Numbered from the stretch's first letter, positions 45,378-55,482 are shown. The stretch: 64,000 bases of DNA from Lachnospiraceae bacterium (GCA_017436305.1 JAFSDJ010000080.1:50690-114689), one strand, 5' to 3'. The notes: generated from the sequence alone by a model not told the origin. Numbers and translations are program-made.

Positions 45378-48338
45378 TTACCGGATTTCAACCTGAAATT
45401 GATAGGTTCCGGCTTTCAAGTTTTCCTCTTCCCGTCTATCTTCCCCCGGCAAGGTGACGGTAGCTTTTGCATTTGGCGGAATGGTAATCTTATAGGAAAG
45501 TGTATTTCCCGAAACGTTCCATTCCACTTGTATTTTTCCATAAATGGAATCGTAATAGCCCTTACAGCTTGTTATGGCAATATCCTCTCTGATAGGAATT
45601 TGGGGGTTTATAAGGATTGTGCCTTGTGATGCATCTACAGAAATTCCCAAAAGGAATTCGTATAAAAATTCGCCTACACTTCCGTTGTTAAAATGATTGA
45701 AAGAATTCATTCCGTCTTTGTGGAAACCACTTTCTTGGGTATAAGAGTCCCATCTTTCCCAGATTGTGGTGGCACCTAAGTTTACACCGTATATCCAGGA
45801 GGGATTTTCTTCGTTTAGCAAAAGTTCATAGGCAAGATCTATATAGCCCTCATTTGCCAGTACCGGTAGAAGCTTTGGAGTTCCTAAAAATCCGGTAGTC
45901 AGTTTATTGCCATTTTTCTCAATATTAGACACAAGATTAATTACAGTATTCTCTCTAACCTGTCCATCTATTAATTCATTGGATATTGCTAACAGACAGG
46001 CAGTCTGGGTATTTTCAGTTAATTGTTTTTCAATAACATATGTTTTATTAAAATATGTTTTAATTTTCTTGTGCAGTTTTTCGTATTTTCTTTGATCTGC
46101 TTTTTTCCCCATTGCTTCTGCCATTTCTGCCATCATCTTAGTATCCTGCGCATAATAAGCAGTAGAAACAAATTCCTTGTCTGTTTCTTCAAATGCCAGC
46201 CAGTCACCAAATGCAGTAAGAGGACCTACTCTGCCACTTCCCGGTTGTAAGTTACTGATGCGTTCCAAATAATCCATATACTTGCACATGGAATCATACA
46301 TTTCTTCTATATAGGTAATATCTCCATATTGTTTGTATAAATTATATGGAATGGAAATTCCTGCATCCGCCCATCCTGCATTACCACTTCCGGTTACAAT
46401 AGAATAAGGGACTGTATCCGGATAGGAGCCGTCTTCTCTCTGGCTGTCTTTTAAGTCTGTTAAAATAGCCTTATAGAAATTTCTTAAATCCTGATTAAAC
46501 ATTGAAGTTTTCTGGAATACTTGTAAATCTCCCGCCCATCCAAGACGCTCATCTCTTTGAGGGCAGTCAGTTGCCACTAGAAGGAAATTGTTTCTCTGGC
46601 TCCATTTTATGTTTTCTATGAGACGATTGAGTTTTTCATTATCCGTTGTAATAGTTCCACATTCCGGGGAAGTATTTCCAATAACACATGCTTTTATATT
46701 TAATATTTCCACATCTTCTGTAGCAGTTATGGAAAAATATCGGAATCCAAAATAAGAAAAAACTGTTTGATATTCCTGTATTTCATCCTTTCCGGCAATG
46801 ATTTTTACAGTTGAGGCAGCAGACCTGTAATTGGCCTGATACAAGCTGCCCTTTGGACCATCGTTCCCCCTCTGTTCTTCTCCGCTGTCATTTAACATTT
46901 CTCCAAAATGAAGAGTTATTTCGCAGCCTTCTTTGGCGCCATATTGCAAATAAGGAACTGCGGTCATATTTTGTCCAAAGTCAAGTATGATAGTTTGACC
47001 TTTTTTTATTATAAATGCATCCTTTTTTTCTATTCCTGCACCGGATACTGTCCCGTTTTCGCGTATATCTGCCTCCGTTACCGATCCGTTTTCTGTCCCC
47101 TCCGTCCAGACTACCGGCACTTCTTTCACATATCCGAAAGTACTATTATCACTAACTGCGCCTTCATATGCCATAACACTTTCCGGCTTCCTGCTATATT
47201 CTTCTAACTCTTTCACAGAATATCCATAAAACGCCTGAAATTCCCCCGAAAATCCCAACACTTCGCCAGTAGGCAAATATACCGGCTTATGTACATCACT
47301 GTCTCTTTCCAAGAAAACCGACTCCTGCGCAGTTGTTACTTTTCCTGCATCATACACTTCCCCATTATAAATATCCGCTGACACTACTGCAGTATCCTTG
47401 CGATACTCCCAGCTTTCATCGGTGCCTATCACTTCTTTTGTTCCATCTTCATACAAAATATGCAATTCTCCAATAAATGCCGGCAAATGATACCCATAAG
47501 TGCCCTGGGATACTCTGCCGCACCACCAGCCGGTTCCCAACATAAATGCCATGGCATTTTCATCATTTTTCACAAGATATTCCGTTATATCATAAGTATT
47601 ATAAAAAAGCCGGTCCTCATAATCAGTCCAGCCTGGTTTTAATTCATCGTATTCTCTTTTTCCTGTTTCTTTATTCAAATTGCCGATCCGCTGTCCGTTT
47701 ACATATCCGTCGTAGATTCCAAGAGCGCCGGCATAAAGAACTGCCTCTTTTATTTCCTTATCCCGGGTCTTAAAAGTCTTTCTTACAATAGCCTGACCAT
47801 CATCATAAACATTTTCTTCCGGATTCATGGAAATAAAACTGCTATTTGCAAAGGCATTTCCGTCAAAAAAAGCAGTAGAAAAGCTTTCTTCCCCCGAACA
47901 AACTGTATTCCCAAAAGAATCCGTTACCGTCACCGTCCATAAATACAAGGATTGTTCTTCTAAAGGCTTGCCATCGTATAATATGGCGGAAGTATCCTGC
48001 TTTTTTACCTTTCCGCTTTGCCACACAAGGTATTTTTCACCGGTAAGCTTGTCCTTTTTATACACCTGAAGGTCGTAGTCTTTCTGGGTAAATTCCGGGG
48101 TATCCGTGGAAAACTTCCATGAAAATACCGGTTTTTCATTATCAATTCCTACAGGAGCTTTCACTGCGTCCACTTCCATCTGAACAATTTCAAAGGAGCC
48201 TTCCTGTTGCATTTGCAAATTTGATGTTTCTTTCTTTCCACAGCCTGTCAGAGAAGAAAGCATATAACATCCCAACAAACCAAGAATATATTTCTTTTTC
48301 ACTAATATAGTATATTTTCCAACTTTGTTTTTCATCAT
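45378..48338 (-). CDS. GH78 alpha-L-rhamnosidase-like lipoprotein
   Basis: This is a 986-residue protein. The lipoprotein signal peptide ends SSLTGC (lipobox LTGC, Cys about residue 33). Domains follow the GH78 order: an Ig-like domain (VDAVKAPVGIDNEKPVFSW), a carbohydrate-binding beta domain with GTGWWCGRVS, a beta region (ILDFGQNMTAV) and the (alpha/alpha)6 catalytic domain with TDCPQRDERLGWAGD (general acid Glu) and ATTIWERWDSY (base Glu), then a C-terminal beta domain. It hydrolyses alpha-L-rhamnosides. Surface anchoring in a rhamnose-polymer locus next to the exporter suggests trimming of the cell's own polymer rather than diet only. Start ATG 48338 with AGGAG at 6 bases. Confidence 0.92.
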   Translation of the reverse strand: MMKNKVGKYTILVKKKYILGLLGCYMLSSLTGCGKKETSNLQMQQEGSFEIVQMEVDAVKAPVGIDNEKPVFSWKFSTDTPEFTQKDYDLQVYKKDKLTGEKYLVWQSGKVKKQDTSAILYDGKPLEEQSLYLWTVTVTDSFGNTVCSGEESFSTAFFDGNAFANSSFISMNPEENVYDDGQAIVRKTFKTRDKEIKEAVLYAGALGIYDGYVNGQRIGNLNKETGKREYDELKPGWTDYEDRLFYNTYDITEYLVKNDENAMAFMLGTGWWCGRVSQGTYGYHLPAFIGELHILYEDGTKEVIGTDESWEYRKDTAVVSADIYNGEVYDAGKVTTAQESVFLERDSDVHKPVYLPTGEVLGFSGEFQAFYGYSVKELEEYSRKPESVMAYEGAVSDNSTFGYVKEVPVVWTEGTENGSVTEADIRENGTVSGAGIEKKDAFIIKKGQTIILDFGQNMTAVPYLQYGAKEGCEITLHFGEMLNDSGEEQRGNDGPKGSLYQANYRSAASTVKIIAGKDEIQEYQTVFSYFGFRYFSITATEDVEILNIKACVIGNTSPECGTITTDNEKLNRLIENIKWSQRNNFLLVATDCPQRDERLGWAGDLQVFQKTSMFNQDLRNFYKAILTDLKDSQREDGSYPDTVPYSIVTGSGNAGWADAGISIPYNLYKQYGDITYIEEMYDSMCKYMDYLERISNLQPGSGRVGPLTAFGDWLAFEETDKEFVSTAYYAQDTKMMAEMAEAMGKKADQRKYEKLHKKIKTYFNKTYVIEKQLTENTQTACLLAISNELIDGQVRENTVINLVSNIEKNGNKLTTGFLGTPKLLPVLANEGYIDLAYELLLNEENPSWIYGVNLGATTIWERWDSYTQESGFHKDGMNSFNHFNNGSVGEFLYEFLLGISVDASQGTILINPQIPIREDIAITSCKGYYDSIYGKIQVEWNVSGNTLSYKITIPPNAKATVTLPGEDRREEENLKAGTYQFQVEIR

Positions 48339-48374
48339 TTGCTTCTCCTAACCTCTTTCAGGCTTTCACATTCA

Positions 48375-49988
48375 TCAGTGCAAAATAATCCGGTTGGGCG
48401 CCGTATTATAACTAATAATCTCTACACCCATACTTTTCATCAATTCTATATAATGAGGTGTAGTATAATCACTTTCCTCTCCGGTTTCCATGTTTCTATT
48501 TTCCATCAGCCAGTCCGGAGCATCAAACAAAGCTACCTTTGGGGATACAAGGCTATAAAACTCATCCGGCAGACTGCCGTTTCCATGATGAGACATCTGC
48601 ACATAGTCTGCGTCTAACTTATCTCCATATTCTGTCATAATTTCATTTGCTACTAACGCTCCCACATCTGCCAGATACAAAATACTTTCTTCCTTAGCAG
48701 ACAGTCTAAATACCATGGAACCGTCATTTAAAATGTTATCACTTTCAGCAACTACCAGTTCATCGCAGGTATGAAGCACTTCCATTTTCAAGCCCAGAAT
48801 ATTTCTTTCATCTCCTGCCTTAAGCCAGGTTACATTATCATGACCTTCAAAGCCTTCCAATAAATAGCTGTAAGTGTCTACCCGCACACCCTGCTCTTTT
48901 ACTGCTTCATAGTCCATTTCTCCAATTAAAATCTCACCAATGGAAATTTCCGACTTATCCCATCCCGCTGCCAAAACAGAAGCCAACACGCCGCAGTGGT
49001 CATCATGAGGGTGTGTAATAATCCAATAATCTACCCTGCCACCTCTTTTCTTAATTTCCTCTACTAAAGAAACGGACTGCCAAGCTCTGCCGCCGTCAAT
49101 CACTGCAAGACCGCCTCTGCCATCTTCAATTATATAACTTAAACACTGTAGCCCTTCCACATCAGCAAACTGAGTAATCGTGTAGCTTTCTGCCGGCTGG
49201 TCTTCTAACTTGTAAACCGTGTAATTTTCCGTCTGTCCAATTACATAAAGAGGAAATTTTTCCATATTTTCATGTAGCTTGTGATGAGATGCAAATACTA
49301 CATAAGAATAGCCCCCTTCTTTCATCTTCTTTACAATCCTTTTCATTTTTACCTGATTGTAATTAGACATTAAAACCTGACTTGCAACACGTTTTTCTTC
49401 CTTGTAATTACCAAAATCTTTGCGTACAAACAACAACTCAATATTGGCATTGTACATACGGATATCCTCCGCAATTGGCTCCGCCACAATAGCCTTTGGG
49501 CCTTCATAATTTAGCCGGTTGGGAGTAATCTTTGCATCCTGTGGCAGATGCTCATAATCTCTTAAAATAATCTCGCTGACTAAAATGGCCTCTTCGCTTA
49601 TTTTATAAACATTTTCAGCCGGCTTATATTCAATGCTTGTATACACTGTATTTCCACAAACAATAATGAGAAGCAGACAAAAAATCCACAATCCCTTCTT
49701 TTTGTTGGACAAATATACACAAACCGCCCCAATACACAATGGGGACAACAGCATCCAGAAAAAACGTTCAAACACGTCCATCATATTCTCTTTAGACACA
49801 ATTTCCAAAAACAAAGGATTAAAAACAACAGCCATTAAAATAGCACAGTACCAAAGATAAACCTTTGTTTCAACAGTTTTCTTCTTTTTTAAAAAGAAAA
49901 AAAGAAAGGCACTTAAAAACAATAGCCCAAAAGCCCCTGTTCCCCAATATGTGCTTACTTCTTCTTTTATTGTTTCTAACCAAACCAT
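48375..49988 (-). CDS. Membrane protein half fused to a ComEC-like metallo-beta-lactamase domain
   Basis: This is a 537-residue protein. Residues about 1-115 contain three or four membrane helices, and 116-265 a soluble part ending IGQTENYTVYKL. This half has the same layout as the separate protein at 51159 (which ends VGMTENYYLFYK). Residues about 270-537 are a metallo-beta-lactamase fold: VIDGGRAWQ, ITHPHDDHCGVL (HxxxDH zinc site; the common HxHxDH is here HPHDDH), LADVG and MSHHGNGSLPDEF as in ComEC/Rec2-type hydrolases. The activity could be on a phosphodiester or lipid-linked intermediate; that is not shown. Upstream gap of 118 bases to the other half. Start ATG 49988 with AAAGGA. Confidence 0.75.
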   Translation of the reverse strand: MVWLETIKEEVSTYWGTGAFGLLFLSAFLFFFLKKKKTVETKVYLWYCAILMAVVFNPLFLEIVSKENMMDVFERFFWMLLSPLCIGAVCVYLSNKKKGLWIFCLLLIIVCGNTVYTSIEYKPAENVYKISEEAILVSEIILRDYEHLPQDAKITPNRLNYEGPKAIVAEPIAEDIRMYNANIELLFVRKDFGNYKEEKRVASQVLMSNYNQVKMKRIVKKMKEGGYSYVVFASHHKLHENMEKFPLYVIGQTENYTVYKLEDQPAESYTITQFADVEGLQCLSYIIEDGRGGLAVIDGGRAWQSVSLVEEIKKRGGRVDYWIITHPHDDHCGVLASVLAAGWDKSEISIGEILIGEMDYEAVKEQGVRVDTYSYLLEGFEGHDNVTWLKAGDERNILGLKMEVLHTCDELVVAESDNILNDGSMVFRLSAKEESILYLADVGALVANEIMTEYGDKLDADYVQMSHHGNGSLPDEFYSLVSPKVALFDAPDWLMENRNMETGEESDYTTPHYIELMKSMGVEIISYNTAPNRIILH

Positions 49989-50106
49989 AGCTGTTTCCTT
50001 TCATTCTCATGATTTGCCATGATAATTACTTTGTAAATGGATTTCTGCACTTTCAATTCATACTCTTACGATCCCGTCCGCAAGAGCTTTGCCCCGTTCT
50101 AAATCC

Positions 50107-51162
50107 CTATAAAAACAAAGCCATCAAAATAATTTCCGGCAGAAGACTTACTGCTGCCATAATACAATTTTTCCATCTCTTTTTCACAATTAAGTTGGCA
50201 AGTGCTGCCACAGCAACTACTATGAAATTCAGATAAAGTCCTGTTTCCCCCATAAATGCACTGGCTATCAGTCCCAAAGCCACCAGCCCCCAATAAGGCA
50301 ATGCTTTTTTTATGTTTTCTTCATCCCAGGCACGGTTTACATAATACCAAACAAAAGGCAGTCCTACAGTAACAAACAACGCTTTTCCCTGCCAGATACG
50401 GGTAATTAAAAAGTTTTCCGGACTGAATACATAATAATTGCCAAACATGTGAAGAAAAGCAAAAAACAAAAGGAATTTTCCCAAATCCTCTTTCTTTTCC
50501 AAAAATTTTTCCCCTAACATGCAATAAATCCCGTAGGCTAATGGCATATAGAAAAGAGGATACAAATTGTGACAAATAATTAAAGTGTGAAGCCCCTTAC
50601 ATAAAAGCGAAAGGGATGCCTGATAAACCGGTAATGCAGCCATAATATAACGAGTTTCTATAGGCATTTGCATTGCCCCGTCATAGGCACTGTACTTTAA
50701 TACATAGTCATTGGCAATACACATGGATGAAAGTCCTGTATAAAAGGCGTCATCCTTATCCGGGGTAGCCATAACTAATATTATTACAACCTGAGTAACC
50801 ACTAAAACAGCTCCCATAATAAAGAAAGGGTCTTTGTACCACCGGTAACTGCTTTCTGTCACTTTATTTTCAACTATCATCTTCTGCTTTTTAAAAAAGA
50901 AAACTCCCACTACCGCCATTGTCACACTGATTCCTGCATAAATCCAGGTTAAAAGCCGGAAGCTGCCATCTGTCAACACAAAAACCATAGCCACCACCTG
51001 ATAAACCGCATAATTTAAAACCAGTCCGCAGCTTATGGCTGAAACTAATAAAAATCTTCTATTTTTCGCTAATACTTTTGTAAATATTCCTCCTGTCAGC
51101 AAAGGAATTATACACATCCAGAAAAACGCCAGACCATATTGCAATAGCGTATTCATTTTCAT
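50107..51162 (-). CDS. Polytopic membrane protein, N-terminal half of a GT-C-like (DUF6077-like) protein
   Basis: This 351-residue protein has about 9-10 membrane helices and no soluble C-terminal domain; it stops abruptly in a helix (LLPEIILMALFL). The first large loop, PDKDDAFYTGLSSMCIANDYVL then YDGAMQMPIETRY, has the acidic residues and order expected of DUF6077/GT-C proteins. The missing C-terminal half is apparently the N-terminal part of the next gene (48375-49988). Start ATG 51162 shares ATGA with the stop of the preceding gene; ATG 51156 with AGGTGA upstream is an alternative. Confidence 0.65.
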   Translation of the reverse strand: MKMNTLLQYGLAFFWMCIIPLLTGGIFTKVLAKNRRFLLVSAISCGLVLNYAVYQVVAMVFVLTDGSFRLLTWIYAGISVTMAVVGVFFFKKQKMIVENKVTESSYRWYKDPFFIMGAVLVVTQVVIILVMATPDKDDAFYTGLSSMCIANDYVLKYSAYDGAMQMPIETRYIMAALPVYQASLSLLCKGLHTLIICHNLYPLFYMPLAYGIYCMLGEKFLEKKEDLGKFLLFFAFLHMFGNYYVFSPENFLITRIWQGKALFVTVGLPFVWYYVNRAWDEENIKKALPYWGLVALGLIASAFMGETGLYLNFIVVAVAALANLIVKKRWKNCIMAAVSLLPEIILMALFL

Positions 51163-52055
51163 TCACCTGCCTGCTTATAAAAAAGGTAATAATTTTCCGT
51201 CATTCCTACTTTTTCAAAATTTCTACTTAAAAAAGTTCCCTCTACATCTACATTACTAAGCTTTTCAACCTTTTTTCCCCGTTCCTTCCAATGGCCCGTT
51301 CCCCTGTACATAACTACATAATCACAAGTAACATCTCCGGTAGCATTTAACGTATCTGCTAAAACCTCTACCTGCTGCCATTTATTATCCAAAGCTCCAT
51401 CCACCGTCTCATACATTGTATAAAATTCATAAAGCGTTCTCAAAGAATCACTGTAGGAGCTGTTTAAACCATTTCCCACCTGGCTATCCCACATATCCTT
51501 TCCGTAAATAGGATAAAAATCACCGCTATACACTCTGGCATCTGCCATCCATTCTTTCGGACCCCAAATATAAGCCTTTTTAATCCCTCTTTCTTCCATA
51601 TCAGATAGAATTATATTATAGGTTTCCTCATATTCAGCCGGTACACCGGATTTTTCTGCAAACACCTGATTTTCTCCCATAAATACAGGGGTTCCTGCCA
51701 AAAAAAGCATAAGAACCAAAATTCCCGCTGCCCCAATGAAATGCCATTTATCCTGCTCTTTCCTTACTTTTTCCATTACAAGCGTCATAGCAAGACAAAT
51801 AAACAAGGAAATCTGACAAAGCCACCTGATGGGATAATATGTTTGTAACGTAGGAAAAGCTTTTATGAAAAAAAACACCGTTACAGGACAAAGTAAAAAG
51901 GCATAGGATGCTATCCCATATCCTGCCCAAAAGCCTTTTTCTCTACCAAGCAGGAAAAAAACTACTATCAGAGCAATTAAAAACAGACCCCAATATTTGT
52001 CTTCCAAAGTCATGAAATAATATCCAAGCTCCATGCTTTCCTTTATTTCTGTCAT
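51159..52055 (-). CDS. Membrane protein, C-terminal half of a split GT-C-like protein
   Basis: This 298-residue protein has four membrane helices (about 20-125) followed by a soluble domain (about 135-298) ending FEKVGMTENYYLFYKQ. GT-C-like proteins of this class finish with such helices plus a domain describing an arrest-and-readout 'Y.YK' end. The upstream gene carries the helices and acidic first loop, and the two overlap by 4 bases (ATGA), so they are probably two chains of one enzyme. Its layout matches residues 1-265 of the metallo-beta-lactamase fusion. AGGAT lies upstream of ATG 52055. Confidence 0.6.
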   Translation of the reverse strand: MTEIKESMELGYYFMTLEDKYWGLFLIALIVVFFLLGREKGFWAGYGIASYAFLLCPVTVFFFIKAFPTLQTYYPIRWLCQISLFICLAMTLVMEKVRKEQDKWHFIGAAGILVLMLFLAGTPVFMGENQVFAEKSGVPAEYEETYNIILSDMEERGIKKAYIWGPKEWMADARVYSGDFYPIYGKDMWDSQVGNGLNSSYSDSLRTLYEFYTMYETVDGALDNKWQQVEVLADTLNATGDVTCDYVVMYRGTGHWKERGKKVEKLSNVDVEGTFLSRNFEKVGMTENYYLFYKQAGE

Positions 52056-53047
52056 GCTTTTATCCTACCCTTCCTGATTTTCTGAAACAAAAGCCAGATA
52101 CTGCCTGTTATTATGCCAATGAGAGTCATGGCACCGGGCAACCCCAAACCGTAATCTACTCCCATAGTAAGAAGCCCGCAGACAAACACCAAGATATATT
52201 CGGCTATATATTTTATAAATGCTACTGTTTTTTTAACCTGTTTGGCAAAAGCTGTTATCAATAAATAAAAACAATAGGGTAACAAAACACCGGTTAATAT
52301 GGCTCTTCCTTCATAAGCATAGTGAAGCATCTGATAAGATTCATTCATATAGGCCTTATCTCCACAAAACAGCACAATAGCATAGACCCACATAAATACA
52401 ATTCGTTCTACTTTAGAATCCTGAAAGATAAAAGACGCAACCTGATAAAATACCATAAAGCTTATAAAAAGCACCCATAGCGGAATAATTTTAAATAGCA
52501 CTACACTCTGTCCTACTCCAAACCACTCTATCAGACAGGCATAAAAGGCCGGCAGATTTATAAGACTGTCCCTTAAGCTTTTCCCTACTGCCAAAGGCTG
52601 CCCTGTAAGAGGGTTATAACCATGAAGGGAATTCGTATCTAATATGGTCGTAACAGTTTCCGGCACCAGATACCAGCTTTCTAACTTGGGTGCGTATATA
52701 AAAAACACGCTTCCCACCACACAAAACGCCAGTAAAATCCAAAGAAATTCCTTATCAACGAAAAGAGTAAATTTTATCTGCCGCTGTTTTTTTAACACTC
52801 TGGTAAAAAAAATCACCGTCCCTGCACATACAATGACTACCAATGAAAATAAAAATCCTTTGGAGAGCATCTGAAAATCCCATGCTTTTTTTACTGCCAC
52901 TATGCTAAGAGCTTCAAAAACTCCCAAACTTAAAAGTACACCGCTTATATAAGTACCGCTGAATGTTTTCTTATAAAAAACATTCCCCACAAGAAAAGGA
53001 GCCATAAACAATACCACTATGCAAATTACAATTTTCACTAATTCCAT
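52052..53047 (-). CDS. Polytopic membrane protein, N-terminal half of a split GT-C-like protein
   Basis: This 331-residue protein is started at ATG 53047 (MELVKIVICIVV), which has GGAG 6 bases upstream; the 15-residue longer frame is not supported. About 9 membrane helices; the loop PETVTTILDTNSLHGYNPLTGQPL resembles the conserved exposed loop of DUF6077/GT-C proteins ('Y.P.TG.P'). It ends with a basic tail (FQKIRKGRIKA) and overlaps the next gene by ATGA. The second chain would be the protein at 51159. Confidence 0.62.
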   Translation of the reverse strand: MELVKIVICIVVLFMAPFLVGNVFYKKTFSGTYISGVLLSLGVFEALSIVAVKKAWDFQMLSKGFLFSLVVIVCAGTVIFFTRVLKKQRQIKFTLFVDKEFLWILLAFCVVGSVFFIYAPKLESWYLVPETVTTILDTNSLHGYNPLTGQPLAVGKSLRDSLINLPAFYACLIEWFGVGQSVVLFKIIPLWVLFISFMVFYQVASFIFQDSKVERIVFMWVYAIVLFCGDKAYMNESYQMLHYAYEGRAILTGVLLPYCFYLLITAFAKQVKKTVAFIKYIAEYILVFVCGLLTMGVDYGLGLPGAMTLIGIITGSIWLLFQKIRKGRIKA

Positions 53048-53100
53048 AAAAATCTCCATCCTGCTACTATCACGCAACACAAATTGTAACAAGTTTTCCT

Positions 53101-54858
53101 TTATTTCAATTTGTAAATATAGAGCGGTCCTTCTACAACAGGCTCTTTATAATTGTCTCTTACAAAGCTTCCAAAAGGCTCTGTTTCCAGCCATGCACGG
53201 TAATCCATGGTATATTCACAATCTACAAAAATGACAGTAGGAATCCTTTCCGGATGCTTTTCATAATAAGTTAACAGCTGCTTACCAAATGCCGGTGTAC
53301 TGATAGTATTTCCGGTGCCAATAGTTGCTTCTGTTTCCCCGTATAAAAACATATCTGCTCCTACGTATAAAAACACATCATCCTCTGTTACATGTGTATG
53401 AAGGGAGGCTGTTTTCCACTCATATTGTCTATAATCAGTATCCCCCAAACGGATACCACTTACTACTCCATGCCACGCCTCATAGGTAGGCTCAAATACA
53501 TTTAACCTCTGGGTAGCCGTATAACGTACAAGAAAAATCCGACTTATAAATACCATGAGTATGAAGCTTATAGCTAAAAGACTCATGGCAGTTTTTCCTG
53601 TTATGTTACTTTCCGCCAAATTACTTTCTTCCATATTGGTTTGATTGACAAAAAATACTCGTCCAATCATATAAAGTGCCACTAATGCACACAAAAATAC
53701 AAAGGACATAGAATAATTAGCAGTCAAATTAGAGGAAAGAAGTACAATCACAACCAGACAAACATTTGCCGGCAACACCGTATAAAACAGCACCTTATCT
53801 TTCTCTGTCTTTTCATAAGAAACAAAGAAATAAATTCCGATTACAATAACCTGCAAAATAACCGGGAAAAAAATTAGGAAATTCACATCATTTATGGTGT
53901 GAAACTGCACAATTCCATAAATCGCCTGCACAAGTAAAAGCAATGCCGGAAACAGCATACTGTCTTTCTTTTTCCATTTTCTCCATGCCACTCTGCCAAT
54001 GTGACAGATTATTATAGCCGGAAGGGTTATTTTTAGCATATCCCATAAATACTGTATATGGCTTAAAATATGTTCAGACATATCCTGATGGTGGGATTCA
54101 TCCATAAAAACATAGGAAACTGATTCTATTAAACCTGAAATAGAAATACCGCTTAGTACATAGACAATAAACAAAATACCACAGACTGCACAGGTGCCTA
54201 AAAAAACCCCAAGATTTTTCACCAATGCTTTTTTGTATGAATCATACTGCTTCTGCTTTGTTATATACACAAGAACTGCCATAAACGGAATCACTAAAAC
54301 AATTGCCGCCGGGTAGGACAGTATGGTAACACAAAGTCCCAATGCAGCAAATATCAGATAAATAAAACTATTTTTCTTATGACCCTTCACATAATACTGC
54401 AAAAATGACATTGTGGTCAAAGCAAAGCCCAGACAACACAACAAAGCATATTCCGGTGACTGAATATGCTTCGGTGTAAAATTAAAAAACAGTACAGCCA
54501 GAAAAAATGCTCCATTTTTCCCCATAAAATGTCTGCATGTTCTATATACATAAAAAGCTAAAAGGCCCTGAATACAAACACCGACAATTCTTAAAAACAC
54601 AAGCATACCAATGATAGAACCGTTTACTTTCTGAAACAGCCAGACAAAAGGCGCATATAAAACCGCCGATGTCTGATGCAGTTCCCACATATCCAGAAAC
54701 AGCCTGTCCCCCTTTATCAGGCGGCAGGCCATCGTTACTGTATAAGATTCATCAATATCTGCACTTATATAAACTGTTTTTAAAACTCCAATAATAGATA
54801 AGGCAAGGGCAGCTATCCATAATAGCGCCCATCCAAACCGATTAATTTTTTTGCTCAT
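53101..54858 (-). CDS. GT-C family membrane glycosyltransferase (ArnT/PMT-like)
   Basis: This 585-residue protein has about 12 membrane helices. The first extracytoplasmic loop has the hallmark ADIDESYTVTMACRL...GDRLFLDMWELHQTS (D34, D36, E37), as in ArnT/PMT-type enzymes that take sugars from polyprenyl phosphates. The C-terminal ~150 residues are soluble (LHTHVTEDDVFLYVGADMF). Start ATG 54858 has GGAG at 8 bases and overlaps the end of rfbC by 17 bases. It likely adds side residues to the polymer outside the membrane, with the DPM-like and GtrA proteins supplying the donor. Confidence 0.8.
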   Translation of the reverse strand: MSKKINRFGWALLWIAALALSIIGVLKTVYISADIDESYTVTMACRLIKGDRLFLDMWELHQTSAVLYAPFVWLFQKVNGSIIGMLVFLRIVGVCIQGLLAFYVYRTCRHFMGKNGAFFLAVLFFNFTPKHIQSPEYALLCCLGFALTTMSFLQYYVKGHKKNSFIYLIFAALGLCVTILSYPAAIVLVIPFMAVLVYITKQKQYDSYKKALVKNLGVFLGTCAVCGILFIVYVLSGISISGLIESVSYVFMDESHHQDMSEHILSHIQYLWDMLKITLPAIIICHIGRVAWRKWKKKDSMLFPALLLLVQAIYGIVQFHTINDVNFLIFFPVILQVIVIGIYFFVSYEKTEKDKVLFYTVLPANVCLVVIVLLSSNLTANYSMSFVFLCALVALYMIGRVFFVNQTNMEESNLAESNITGKTAMSLLAISFILMVFISRIFLVRYTATQRLNVFEPTYEAWHGVVSGIRLGDTDYRQYEWKTASLHTHVTEDDVFLYVGADMFLYGETEATIGTGNTISTPAFGKQLLTYYEKHPERIPTVIFVDCEYTMDYRAWLETEPFGSFVRDNYKEPVVEGPLYIYKLK

Positions 54859-55402
54859 TTAAGCCACTCCACTTAGTATCCTTTTCGGAAATAATCAAAT
54901 CGTCCTTTGTCATTCCTTCCGGCATTGGCCATTCTACTCCGATAGTCTCGTCGCACCATAAAAGACCGCCTTCATCGTTTGGATGATAGAAATCTGTACA
55001 CTTATAAGCAAATTCTGCATAATCAGACAGTACAATAAATCCATGGGCAAAATTCTTTGGAATAAAGAACTGCTTTTTGTTTTCTGCTGATAAATGTACT
55101 CCATACCACTGCCCATAAGTTTTGGAACCTTCTCTTAAGTCTACTGCTACGTCAAATACTTCACCACTGACAACTCTTACTAACTTGTCCTGTGGGAAGT
55201 TAATCTGATAATGAAGTCCTCTAAGTACACCTTTTTTGGATGCAGACTGGTTATCCTGAACAAACTCCACATCAATGCCTGCCTCTTTAAAATCGTTGTA
55301 ATTATAGGTTTCCATAAAATAGCCTCTTTCATCACCAAATACAGTTGGTGTAATAACTTTAAGGCCTTCAATATGGCAAGTTTCTACTGTAATTTTTCCC
55401 AT
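54842..55402 (-). CDS. rfbC: dTDP-4-dehydrorhamnose 3,5-epimerase
   Basis: RfbC epimerises dTDP-4-keto-6-deoxyglucose at C3 and C5, third step of dTDP-L-rhamnose synthesis. The 186-residue protein starts at ATG 55402, chosen because AAAGGAAG lies about 7 bases upstream. Cupin fold motifs: FGDERGYFMETYN, QDNQSASKKGVLRGLHYQ (catalytic His), GEVFDVAVDLR and KNFAHGFIVLSD. Order here is rfbB, rfbA, GH25 gene, rfbC; the reductase RfbD is not in the window. Confidence 0.95.
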   Translation of the reverse strand: MGKITVETCHIEGLKVITPTVFGDERGYFMETYNYNDFKEAGIDVEFVQDNQSASKKGVLRGLHYQINFPQDKLVRVVSGEVFDVAVDLREGSKTYGQWYGVHLSAENKKQFFIPKNFAHGFIVLSDYAEFAYKCTDFYHPNDEGGLLWCDETIGVEWPMPEGMTKDDLIISEKDTKWSGLNEQKN

Positions 55403-55482
55403 GGTTTTCTTCCTTTCTATTTGTTCCATTTTCTCATATATTTATTATTTACATCTTTATTTGTAACTTTTAAATTTTCAGT

